Part shown: one piece after another, positions 51,575 to 59,203 of the stretch
How positions within the stretch are numbered: position 1 is the stretch's first letter
How the letters are laid out: each line of letters opens with the position of its first letter
Source: an uncultured Clostridia bacterium
Lineage (GTDB): Bacteria > Bacillota > Clostridia > Peptostreptococcales > Anaerovoracaceae
Length of the DNA stretch: 64,000 nt
Reading direction: 5' to 3'
Assembly (NCBI GenBank): GCA_934233735.1
Contig: CAKQGQ010000004.1
Span: forward strand, 77,745-141,744
Program-made: the position numbers and the translations under genes
The notes under the pieces: generated by a model
Told to the model about the DNA's origin: nothing
The model's input: the letters and a program-made list of their open reading frames with translations, nothing else
Databases searched by the model: none

Positions 51575-52744
51575 TCAAAACAGATGTAAAAACATTTCTG
51601 TGCTGATATATTTGCTTTTGACGTAAGACTCAGTCAAAAATACGGGGTATAAGTGATTCGCCCAACGACGGTCAGTTCCATAGCAGGTGGGGTTGCGTTC
51701 GTTAATGATGTTGGAGGAAATCAAGTCAATAACATCACTATCAATGCCATTTTCTATTTCTTCATCCATCATTATTTTTTCAACTTTCACCACCCCGTCA
51801 AAAGGTGTCTGTGTTCTGCGTTTATCCCGCAAACGGATATACCAAACGCCAAATTGAACATCGCCTAAGAACTCACGGTTTTCATATCTTGCTACGGGAG
51901 TTCTGTGAAATACGGGTAAGTCAGCTATATAGTTAGAATTCGGTTTGCCCGTATGGTCAAGACAACTTTCGGGGTTAAATGACTTGGAAACGCCGATTAC
52001 CCAACTGTAATTATGCTTAATCTTTTGGAGCGTTCTTAAATCCTCTCGACCGGATTTCATTACCTTATATTCAAGAGATCCGTCCTTGAGCAAATAAGCA
52101 TCTTGTCCTAAACGCTTGTCCTTAACCAACTCAGCAACCATTCGTTTTTCGGCTTCAATCATATAATCTTGTATAACACCGACTGCCAAGTTATCAAGTT
52201 TGGTATCGTGAGAACCAGCCTTTGATGTTGAATAGGGAATAATGGCAGAGAAACACAAACCCAAACGCTTCAATTCTTCGCTTTCATTTAACTTTTTAAC
52301 TTTGGCTGCAAAATAAGCCGCATCATCCCAACCATCAGGGTTTGCTTTATCAGGGAGAGCTAAAACTAATTCACGATAGAAACGTTCCTTAGACATCCGC
52401 TTGTTTTCGCGTTTACAACAACCAATACCGATTTGCCCCGCTACAACAGGAAATACCTGCTTATTATATGCGATATCATCTACTTTAAAAACGTGACGTG
52501 AACCATCAAGAAAATATTTAAGCAAAGGTTGTTCGCCCACAGCTTGAAGCTGATCGGCTAAAGGTTTAAGATCAATTGGCTTCTTAGGAGAAGCCGTTTC
52601 GCCCGAATCTTTCCATTTCATTATTTTATTGGGATCGTCATCGTAATCGATAGAAGGTAGTCCAATGGAATCGTAGCTATACTTGTAAGTATGATAGCTT
52701 TTACCTTTGGTCTCTTTTTCAATAATTTCCATTATTTTTGGCAT
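51575..52744 (-). CDS. NurA-like nuclease
   Basis: The 389-residue protein has the NurA pattern YFLDGSRHVF (D80) near the start of its catalytic domain. A second conserved part is VIGVSKSF. The C-terminal section has YIRLRD and a long helical tail. NurA is a 5'-3' nuclease with an RNase H-like fold that acts with HerA. It is the first gene of the four-gene operon and lies 16 bases before the HerA gene. The upstream 165-base gap has a TAAAAT box and a TTGTCGAA octamer. The remote similarity leaves some doubt. Confidence 0.72.
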   Translation of the reverse strand: MPKIMEIIEKETKGKSYHTYKYSYDSIGLPSIDYDDDPNKIMKWKDSGETASPKKPIDLKPLADQLQAVGEQPLLKYFLDGSRHVFKVDDIAYNKQVFPVVAGQIGIGCCKRENKRMSKERFYRELVLALPDKANPDGWDDAAYFAAKVKKLNESEELKRLGLCFSAIIPYSTSKAGSHDTKLDNLAVGVIQDYMIEAEKRMVAELVKDKRLGQDAYLLKDGSLEYKVMKSGREDLRTLQKIKHNYSWVIGVSKSFNPESCLDHTGKPNSNYIADLPVFHRTPVARYENREFLGDVQFGVWYIRLRDKRRTQTPFDGVVKVEKIMMDEEIENGIDSDVIDLISSNIINERNPTCYGTDRRWANHLYPVFLTESYVKSKYISTEMFLHLF

Positions 52745-52909
52745 TGATTACACTCCCTTTTTATATAAATTTGTGCGTTTACCTTTTCGTTTGCTTCGCA
52801 ATCTGGTACTTTCCCTTACATTGTTTTCGTTTATATTTTATCATATTTGTCGAAAGGCATCGACTTAATCTATTATTTTCAAAGTCTACTCATTAATTTG
52901 AAAAGCTTT

Positions 52910-54070
52910 TTACTTTGAACTCTTCAAATTAAATAAATCAAAAATTGCCTCTTTCACTGTATTTTTATCTGCTTTCTCTGTCATCATCTGGACTATCTTC
53001 ATAGCCTTGTCAATAAACCGAGAAGAAAATTGGGATTCAATCAGCTTCCGAACCCAGTCAATATCTTCGACTGTCTTTTTGCCTATGTAGACTTGTTCAA
53101 ATGCGTAGATTGAGCCCTCTCCCAAAGCAGCAATGATGCATCCTGCAATGACTGCGTTTAAAGCCGTAGCTCCAATATTTATCCCTGGCATTGCTTTTAA
53201 TGTTGTAATTGCTGTTTTCGCCGCAAGGCTGACAGTTCCCGCTTCAACGATGGAATTTAGGAATTCTTTCGACTCTTCATTTTTTTGAATCCCATAAATC
53301 ATAGCAAGTGCATTTACTTCTGCGATTTCTACAGTTCCTAAAATCATTGCATCTGGGAAAGGTATTGGCACAGCGCCGACAACGATTCCACTTGTTGTTG
53401 CTGCACCAACGACGCTGTGTGCCAGTGCTCGTTTGCGGTTCAACTTATAAGCGGCAATATCATGCTGAGCCGCTTTAAGTCCCTCTGGCAGCAAGTCGTT
53501 TGTTGTATCAATTAGTTCCGTAATACCCTCCGGCGGCGCGTAAGCGTTTTCATTCAAGGTATAGGTTTCAGCGACAACCGGGATTACCTTTTTTAATCGC
53601 TTTGCATATTTTTTCTGTGACGAAAACGCATCATACACCATCAGCATATTGCTTTCTCGGTCCGGAATCGCATAGGATTTCGTAATCACTACAACTACCG
53701 GAATCGACGGCCACATGGAGGTCGCATGGGTCAGGTCTTTAATAGCTTTCGGAAACAGCTTTCTGGATGTTCCATCTACACAGAACCAAATCACATTAAT
53801 CTGATTGTCTGTTTTCCCCTTTTTAGACGAATCTTTTGACCATTTTTTAACGGCATTAATGGCAGCCATTTCTTTCATGAATGATGGCTCAAAGCCCACG
53901 GTATCAATAATCCGAAAAGGAATTTCCTGACTTTCATAGATTTTTAAATGCTTAGTGGTTCCTTCTATCCCACATCCTGTCAAAGCATATTTTTCTCCAA
54001 GAACGGCATTAATCAATGTAGACTTTCCCACTCCTGAATTTCCGATAACTAAAACATTTCCTTTCTCCAT
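52910..54070 (-). CDS. dynamin/Era-like GTPase with hydrophobic C-terminal domain (DUF697-like)
   Basis: The 386-residue protein has an N-terminal GTPase with P-loop GNSGVGKST (10-18), a conserved threonine in GIEGTTKH, and G3 motif DTVGFE. The G4 motif is degenerate (VITKSY instead of NKxD). Residues 215-325 are hydrophobic and glycine-alanine rich (SVVGAATTSGIVVGAVPIPF), as in DUF697 proteins that associate with membranes. AAAGGAGG is six bases upstream, directly after a 47-residue frame. A role in stress or defence is possible but not shown. Confidence 0.82.
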   Translation of the reverse strand: MEKGNVLVIGNSGVGKSTLINAVLGEKYALTGCGIEGTTKHLKIYESQEIPFRIIDTVGFEPSFMKEMAAINAVKKWSKDSSKKGKTDNQINVIWFCVDGTSRKLFPKAIKDLTHATSMWPSIPVVVVITKSYAIPDRESNMLMVYDAFSSQKKYAKRLKKVIPVVAETYTLNENAYAPPEGITELIDTTNDLLPEGLKAAQHDIAAYKLNRKRALAHSVVGAATTSGIVVGAVPIPFPDAMILGTVEIAEVNALAMIYGIQKNEESKEFLNSIVEAGTVSLAAKTAITTLKAMPGINIGATALNAVIAGCIIAALGEGSIYAFEQVYIGKKTVEDIDWVRKLIESQFSSRFIDKAMKIVQMMTEKADKNTVKEAIFDLFNLKSSK

Positions 54071-54082
54071 CTGCGACCTCCT

Positions 54083-54226
54083 TTATTTGCATTCTTGCAA
54101 CAAAACCAGAGCCTCTTCATTTTCATATCTCACACGTTTGTGCGTCCGGTTGGCTCTGGTTTTGATTTTTCCGTATGGAACTTGCGTCCGTTTTCTGTTT
54201 GGGTTTTGTCTTTTGATTTTGTTCAT
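54083..54226 (-). CDS. small basic protein (47 aa) directly upstream of the GTPase gene
   Basis: The frame MNKIKRQNPNRKRTQVPYGK continues through KTRANRTHKRVRYENEEALV and stops at TAA within two bases of the GTPase ribosome binding site. Two thirds of the peptide is rich in R, K, N and Q, and the end is helical and acidic. The sequence also contains a 12-base perfect inverted repeat (AAAACCAGAGCC and GGCTCTGGTTTT), so the region may be an RNA structure instead. The upstream ribosome binding site is weak. Confidence 0.4.
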   Translation of the reverse strand: MNKIKRQNPNRKRTQVPYGKIKTRANRTHKRVRYENEEALVLLQECK

Positions 54227-54397
54227 TCAGACACACTCTCAATCATTTTCAACTCGACAAATTACCGTTTGCAGTTTTCAATTAAATTTTATCACAGTTT
54301 TCGAGTTTCGTCGAGCAAAAGGGACGAAAATTACCATTTTTCTCCGCCCCCTTATATATATCACGCCTGACTTCGCCAAAATCTGACTTTTTTCGAC

Positions 54398-54422
54398 AAA
54401 AAAAGCGACTAGGATGCCGCTA
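54398..54422 (-). terminator. rho-independent terminator after the GFGG-tail gene
   Basis: On the minus strand AGCGGC and GTCGCT pair around a six-base loop and are followed by seven T. Confidence 0.6.
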
Positions 54423-54437
54423 ATTTTTAAACAGCGA

Positions 54438-54737
54438 TTAATCGTCGCCAAATCCTCCGAAACCGCCAAATCCTCCAAACCCACTGTGATCATCCGTTCC
54501 GAAAATTTTGCTGCTTGTGTGCATTTCCCAAGATTGGTTGAGGTCAGACAGGGAGTCTTTGCTTCCGGATTTCGGAATATTCGCTTGGTTTCCCGTTTCC
54601 GTCTGCCTGCGGCGTTCTTCTTTCGCCTTTTTTTGCGCTTTGCGCTCGTCGGGGTCGAGCGGGCTCATGAGATACGGGATAAGCTTTGGCAGAGAAATAA
54701 TTACAATTAACGCTAAAATGCCTTCCCAAAATTCCAT
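54438..54737 (-). CDS. small membrane protein with glycine-phenylalanine repeat tail
   Basis: The 99-residue protein has an N-terminal membrane helix (MEFWEGILALIVIISLPKL), a very basic segment (ERKAQKKAKEERRRQ), and ends in three GFG repeats closed by DD. FG-rich tails may mediate weak protein contacts. AAAGGA is nine bases before the ATG. It lies 21 bases after the next membrane protein gene, so both are cotranscribed. No family is recognised. Confidence 0.6.
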   Translation of the reverse strand: MEFWEGILALIVIISLPKLIPYLMSPLDPDERKAQKKAKEERRRQTETGNQANIPKSGSKDSLSDLNQSWEMHTSSKIFGTDDHSGFGGFGGFGGFGDD

Positions 54738-54758
54738 CTTCACACTTCCTTTCGCAAT

Positions 54759-55328
54759 TTACTCTTTTAATTCCCTTGAATAAACGATTTTATCACCGAT
54801 TTTGAGGTATTCCAGTCTATCCTCCGGCCTAGACGCATACGAGGTGCCCTTTTTGTAATAAACTTTACGGCTTCCGGCAATGAGTTCGGCATGGGACTCA
54901 TATGGCGGCGAAAGTATAATGTGATGCCTCGGCTCAATCGTATCAAAGATTCTGTCTTCTCTGTTTACTGCAACGCAGACTTTTCGCATAATTCTAAGAA
55001 GCTCCCTTGCCTCAGTGCTGCCCTCCTCTGCGTTCGCGTAAACTGCCATGGACTTGCTGGCCGGGGTTATATAGGTCAGGTAAAACTTGTTGGCAGAATC
55101 CTTATAGCGTACGAATTTCACTCGTTTAATTTCAATGTCATTAACGCCGGTAGCTTTTACAAGCAGCTGACGAGCCTGCTCACTATTCATCAATTGGTGT
55201 CTTGCCAGCGGCAAGTCGATCCATCCGAACGCTGTGGCCATCACGGAAAGCGCAATTGCTACCAGCAAAATTCTTTTCAATATTTCAAAGAAAATAATTA
55301 TTTCCTTCTTACGCTCTGCAGAATTCAT
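54759..55328 (-). CDS. single-pass membrane protein of unknown function
   Basis: The 189-residue protein has one N-terminal membrane helix (about 13-35) and an extracytoplasmic domain of mixed alpha/beta character (KFVRYKDSANKFYLTYITP, SMAVYANAEEG). No catalytic motif was found. It is followed by the GFG-tail gene, which suggests a two-gene unit. Confidence 0.6.
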   Translation of the reverse strand: MNSAERKKEIIIFFEILKRILLVAIALSVMATAFGWIDLPLARHQLMNSEQARQLLVKATGVNDIEIKRVKFVRYKDSANKFYLTYITPASKSMAVYANAEEGSTEARELLRIMRKVCVAVNREDRIFDTIEPRHHIILSPPYESHAELIAGSRKVYYKKGTSYASRPEDRLEYLKIGDKIVYSRELKE

Positions 55329-55400
55329 TTTGCTTTACGCCTCCTTCCCTTTTGTTTATATTTTAACACGAACGCTGTAAATTGTCGATAGGCTCGTATC

Positions 55401-55481
55401 TTGCGCACTATTGGTGATTTTCTCATTTATTACTTTGCGCACTATTGGTGATTTTTGCGTTCATTACTTTGCGCGCTATTA
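55401..55481. repeat. 34-base tandem direct repeat, two full copies and one partial
   Basis: Units at 55401-55434 and 55435-55468 share TTGCGCACTATTGGTGATTT and end in ATTACT. A third, partial unit starts at 55469 (TTGCGCGCTATTA) and contains the stop codon of the XRE pseudogene. The repeats look like slippage duplications of the 3' end of that gene. With only two copies and no spacers, this is not a CRISPR array. Confidence 0.75.
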
Positions 55482-55645
55482 CTTCCGCACCAGCTTCACC
55501 GCGGCCACGACTGCACCGTACAGGACGCCGGCAACGGCCCAGATGAACCAGCTGTACTCCGGCTGTCCCCAAGCTGCGCCGCAAGCTCTTCCTGTGACCA
55601 GCCCGCTTTTTTCCGCAGCTCCATAATTTTATCTGCTAAGATCAT
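55479..55645 (-). pseudogene. collapsed XRE-family regulator with C-terminal membrane tail
   Basis: The frame begins MILADKIMELRKKAGWSQEE and LAAQLG, the first two helices of an XRE DNA-binding domain, with a good ribosome binding site. After about 28 codons it jumps in another frame to EYSWFIWAVAGVLYGAVVAA and KLVRK before TAA, the typical membrane tail of a Clostridia XRE protein family. The middle (about 100 codons) is deleted and the frame is shifted. Confidence 0.75.
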
Positions 55646-55841
55646 TTTGTATTTCCTTTCGTATCATAAAACTTCGCAAAGTTTCAAATGTATATGGTCC
55701 ATATCCCTTTTGTACTAAAAATATACCACGCTGTGCGGTTGCAGGCAAGAAAGTCTGCTTGGAAATTTCGCAACCTGTGGTTGCGGAAACAATTTCCTGA
55801 ATTTTCATGCAAAAAAGTTTATATTTTTTCACAAAAACCTC

Positions 55842-55870
55842 TTGATTTTTCTGAGGCAAGGTACTATAAT
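55842..55870 (+). promoter_or_regulatory. sigma-A promoter of the short ArgH paralog
   Basis: TTGATT, 17 bases, TATAAT. The upstream stretch TTTTTCACAAAAACC is repeated exactly upstream of the argG promoter. A TTTATACAT direct repeat and the arms ATTTAT/ATAAAT (55907-55920) lie between promoter and start and could be ArgR boxes. Confidence 0.7.
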
Positions 55871-55939
55871 AAGGCTACAAATTGATTTTTATACATTCGA
55901 TTTAATATTTATACATAAATCGTAAAGGGAGGACTTAAA

Positions 55940-56248
55940 ATGAATACTTGGAATGAGACGAAAAATAACGAAATCAAAAACACAGTTTTCGATCAGAATT
56001 TATGGTCTGAGGATATTGCAGGCGGTCAGGCTCAGGCGCAGGCTTTGAAGGAACAGGGCGCGATTACGCCGAGAGACTGCGAGCTCATCGTTGCGGGTCT
56101 GAATCTGATTAAAAAGGATTTTGAAGCAGGCATTGACCTTTCAAAACCGGAGGATAAAGATGTGCGTATGCTCATCGACCGTGTTTTGATGGAGCGTATC
56201 GGTCAGGCAGGAAAGAAACTGCATAACGCAAGACTTTGCAGCAACTAA
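55940..56248 (+). CDS. stand-alone ArgH N-terminal domain paralog (102 aa)
   Basis: The protein aligns with residues about 22-112 of the ArgH in this window: FDQNLWSEDIAGG against FDRRMWREDITGS, and GQAGKKLHNAR against GDAGKKLHTAR. It stops exactly where ArgH continues with SRNDQVALD. It has its own promoter, a GGGAGG ribosome binding site and a terminator, so it looks like an intact short gene and not debris. The catalytic parts of ArgH are absent. It may regulate or modulate ArgH assembly, or be a relic kept by chance. Confidence 0.75.
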   Translation: MNTWNETKNNEIKNTVFDQNLWSEDIAGGQAQAQALKEQGAITPRDCELIVAGLNLIKKDFEAGIDLSKPEDKDVRMLIDRVLMERIGQAGKKLHNARLCSN

Positions 56249-56305
56249 AAATAAAGTAAACAAAACAGCCATGTTTTAAATGATTGATATTAATCTCAAT
56301 ACGCA

Positions 56306-56337
56306 AAGCCGTCGGTATCTCAGCCGGCGGTTTTTTT
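56306..56337 (+). terminator. rho-independent terminator after the short ArgH paralog
   Basis: GCCGTCGG pairs with CCGGCGG(T) around an eight-base loop and is followed by seven T. Confidence 0.85.
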
Positions 56338-56380
56338 CCGCATATTTATGCAGAATTTTGGATTTTTTCACAAAAACCCC

Positions 56381-56409
56381 TTGCTTTTTTGTTTTAACCC
56401 GAGTATAAT
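56381..56409 (+). promoter_or_regulatory. sigma-A promoter of argGH
   Basis: TTGCTT, 17 bases, TATAAT. It is preceded by the same TTTTTCACAAAAACC element as the promoter at 55842. A/T-rich sequence with ATTATGCATA between promoter and start resembles an ArgR box. Confidence 0.7.
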
Positions 56410-56513
56410 ACATTTTGTTTTTAAGTTATTATTCATTTTTGTTAATAATTATGCATAGTATGCAGCACATAAAAACCGACTAAAAAAAGATAAGATACAC
56501 GGAGGAAAACACT

Positions 56514-57782
56514 ATGGCAAAGAAAAAAATTGTCCTCGCTTATTCCGGAGGACTGGACACATCTATTATTCTGACTTGGCTGAAAGAGCAATACGACTGT
56601 GAAGTCATTGCGGTCTGCTGCGACGCCGGACAAAAAGAAGATTTCAAGGAAATCGAAGAAAAGGCATACAAGACAGGCGCATCGAAAGCCTACATATTAG
56701 ACATAAAGAAGGAATTCGTGGAAGATTACATCTGGCCAGTTATGAAGGCAGGTGCCGTATACGAAAACGCTTACCTTTTGGGAACGTCCATGGCAAGACC
56801 TTTGATGGCAAAGAAGCTCGTAGAAATCGCAGAAAAAGAAGACGCGTTCTACATCTGCCACGGCTGCACGGGCAAAGGCAACGACCAGGTTCGTTTCGAG
56901 ACGACAATCAAGGCACTCAACCCCGCAATTAAGATTATCGCACCGTGGAGAAGCTGGGACTTCCACTCCAGAGAAGATTTGATTGAATATGCGAAAGCGC
57001 ACGGGATTCCGATTCACCAGACGGTTGAAAAAATTTACTCCAGAGACGAAAATATCTGGCACATCAGCCACGAAGGCGGCAACCTTGAAAATCCGTGGAA
57101 CGAGCATTTAAAAGACATTCATGTTTTGAGCTGCGAGCCGGAGGACGCACCGGACGAAGTTACTTATGTGGACATTGATTTTGAAAAAGGCATTCCGGTA
57201 GGTCTTAACGGTGAAAAGATGGACGCGGTTGCTTTGCTCGAAAAGCTGAATGAGCTCGGCAGCAAGAATGGTATCGGAACCATCGACATCATCGAAAACC
57301 GTCTCGTAGGCATGAAGTCCAGAGGCGTTTACGAAACTCCGGGCGGAACGATTTTATACGCGGCTCACACCGACCTGGAACGCCTGATTCTCGACAGAGA
57401 TACCATGCAGTATAAGAACATCGTAGCGCAGAAATTCTCGCAGATGATTTACGACGGTCTCTGGTTCACTCCGCTCAGAAACGCAATCTCGGCTTTCGTC
57501 GATGTAACGCAGGAAAATGTGACGGGAACCGTAAAGATGAAATTGTACAAAGGAAATGCTTTGCCGGTTGCAAGCAAATCCGACTATTCGTTATATAGCG
57601 AAGAATTCGCGACCTTCAGTGCCGACGAAGTTTACAATCAGCACGACGCGGAAGGATTCATCAACCTTTTCTCCCTGCCGCTTAAAATCAGAGCCATCCA
57701 GAAGGAACAGCTCGAGGGCGGCTCCAAATACAGCGATAAGCTGGAGAAGAAGGTACTTAAAGGAGGAGACTTTATCCAATGA
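56514..57782 (+). CDS. argG: argininosuccinate synthase
   Basis: ArgG joins citrulline and aspartate using ATP, the penultimate step of arginine synthesis. The 422-residue protein has the PP-loop AYSGGLDTS near its N-terminus, CHGCTGKGNDQVRFE, and the substrate part YETPGGTIL. The length is typical of the longer bacterial form. Its stop overlaps the argH start as ATGA, so the two are coupled. Confidence 0.97.
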   Translation: MAKKKIVLAYSGGLDTSIILTWLKEQYDCEVIAVCCDAGQKEDFKEIEEKAYKTGASKAYILDIKKEFVEDYIWPVMKAGAVYENAYLLGTSMARPLMAKKLVEIAEKEDAFYICHGCTGKGNDQVRFETTIKALNPAIKIIAPWRSWDFHSREDLIEYAKAHGIPIHQTVEKIYSRDENIWHISHEGGNLENPWNEHLKDIHVLSCEPEDAPDEVTYVDIDFEKGIPVGLNGEKMDAVALLEKLNELGSKNGIGTIDIIENRLVGMKSRGVYETPGGTILYAAHTDLERLILDRDTMQYKNIVAQKFSQMIYDGLWFTPLRNAISAFVDVTQENVTGTVKMKLYKGNALPVASKSDYSLYSEEFATFSADEVYNQHDAEGFINLFSLPLKIRAIQKEQLEGGSKYSDKLEKKVLKGGDFIQ

Positions 57783-59146
57783 AGCTTTGGAAAGGAAGAT
57801 TTGCAAAAGAAGAAAACGAGCTTGCGAACGAGTTCAACGCTTCCCTTCCGTTCGACAGACGGATGTGGCGTGAGGACATCACAGGCAGCATAGCGCACGC
57901 TGAAATGCTCGCAAAACAAGGCATTCTCACAAAGGAGGACTGCGAAAAGATTGTCGGCGGACTGAAAGAAATTGCAGAAGATTTCGAGGCAGGCAAAGAC
58001 CTTTCCGAGCCTGCGGACGAAGACATCCATATGTTCGTTGAACGGCTTCTCACCCAGCGCATCGGCGATGCGGGAAAGAAGCTGCATACGGCGCGCAGCC
58101 GCAATGACCAGGTAGCTCTGGACTTTCGTATGTACCAGAAAAGCCTGATTGCAGACCTCGACGAAAAACTCGCGGCTTTGGAGGACGCCCTGCTTCAGCT
58201 TGCAAAGGAGAACACGGAAACGGTTCTGCCGGGCTATACTCACCTGCAGAAGGCGCAGCCTGTTCTTTTCGCGCACCACCTTTTAGCGTACTATAATATG
58301 TTCGCTCGTGACCGGATGCGGTTTTCCGACTGCCTTGCGCGGACGGACTATATGCCGCTTGGCGCAGGTGCGCTGGCAGGCACGACCTATGATACCGACC
58401 GCAATTTTGTCCGCGAAAAACTCGGCTTCGCTTCGCTTTGCGCAAACAGCATGGACGCAGTCAGCGACAGAGACTTTGCCATAGAATTTTTAAGCTGTGC
58501 TTCCACTGCCATGATGCACCTTTCGAGGCTTTGCGAAGAGCTGATTATCTGGTCAAGCCCGGATTTCGGCTACATCGAAATGGACGACAGCTATGCGACG
58601 GGAAGCAGCATCATGCCGCAGAAAAAGAACCCTGACATGGCAGAGCTGATTCGCGGCAAAACCGGACGCGTTTACGGCGATCTTATGAGCCTTTTGACGG
58701 TAATGAAAGGTCTGCCGCTTGCATACAATAAGGATATGCAGGAGGACAAGGAGCCGGTGTTCGACGCTTACGACACCCTTTCCATGTCGCTTCTGATGAT
58801 GACGGGAATGCTTTCGACTTTGAAGGTCAATAAGGAGCGGATGGCGCAGTCGGCGAAAACCGGATTTATGAACGCGACCGACGCTGCAGACTATCTGGTT
58901 TCCAAGGGCCTTGCATTCCGTGATTGTCACGAAATCATCGGCCGTCTGGTGCTCTACTGCATCGAGAACGGCAAAGCGCTGGAAGAGCTGACATTGGACG
59001 AGCTGAAAGAGTTCTCCCCTGTCTTTGATTCGGATGTGTATGCGCATATCGACATCAAAACCTGCATCAGCGCGAAGAAATCCGAAGGCTCTACTTCCTT
59101 TGAGAGCGTGAAAAAACAAATTGCAGTTATCGAAAATTCATTATAA
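57779..59146 (+). CDS. argH: argininosuccinate lyase
   Basis: ArgH splits argininosuccinate into arginine and fumarate. The 455-residue protein has the substrate motif TARSRND, YTHLQKAQP with the catalytic histidine, and the fumarase/lyase signature GSSIMPQKKNPD. It overlaps argG by four bases and is followed by a terminator shared with the convergent surface-protein operon. Confidence 0.97.
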   Translation: MKLWKGRFAKEENELANEFNASLPFDRRMWREDITGSIAHAEMLAKQGILTKEDCEKIVGGLKEIAEDFEAGKDLSEPADEDIHMFVERLLTQRIGDAGKKLHTARSRNDQVALDFRMYQKSLIADLDEKLAALEDALLQLAKENTETVLPGYTHLQKAQPVLFAHHLLAYYNMFARDRMRFSDCLARTDYMPLGAGALAGTTYDTDRNFVREKLGFASLCANSMDAVSDRDFAIEFLSCASTAMMHLSRLCEELIIWSSPDFGYIEMDDSYATGSSIMPQKKNPDMAELIRGKTGRVYGDLMSLLTVMKGLPLAYNKDMQEDKEPVFDAYDTLSMSLLMMTGMLSTLKVNKERMAQSAKTGFMNATDAADYLVSKGLAFRDCHEIIGRLVLYCIENGKALEELTLDELKEFSPVFDSDVYAHIDIKTCISAKKSEGSTSFESVKKQIAVIENSL

Positions 59147-59163
59147 TCCACTAAACACACAGG

Positions 59164-59199
59164 AAAAGCCCCGCCCTCCGCATGGAGAACGGGGCTTTT
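59164..59199. terminator. bidirectional terminator between argH and the DHHW gene
   Basis: AAAAGCCCCG and CGGGGCTTTT form a ten-pair stem around a 16-base loop. The A/T ends give T runs on both strands. Confidence 0.9.
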
Positions 59200-59203
59200 C
59201 CCC

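Noticed and set aside
52847..52854. TTGTCGAA octamer identical to a Spo0A box upstream of the NurA-like gene
   Set aside because: Similar A/T-rich octamers occur elsewhere (for example near 54394), and one site without further evidence does not support sporulation control.
22508..54070. Prophage or conjugative element
   Set aside because: No integrase, terminase, capsid, tail, relaxase or type IV secretion gene was found in any frame.
54278..54493. Minus-strand open frame of 71 codons overlapping the end of the GFG-tail gene
   Set aside because: It overlaps a better supported gene and its terminator, and has no ribosome binding site.
55401..55481. Possible CRISPR-like repeat
   Set aside because: There are only two full direct copies with no spacers, and the third partial copy contains the end of a pseudogene. 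This is a tandem duplication.
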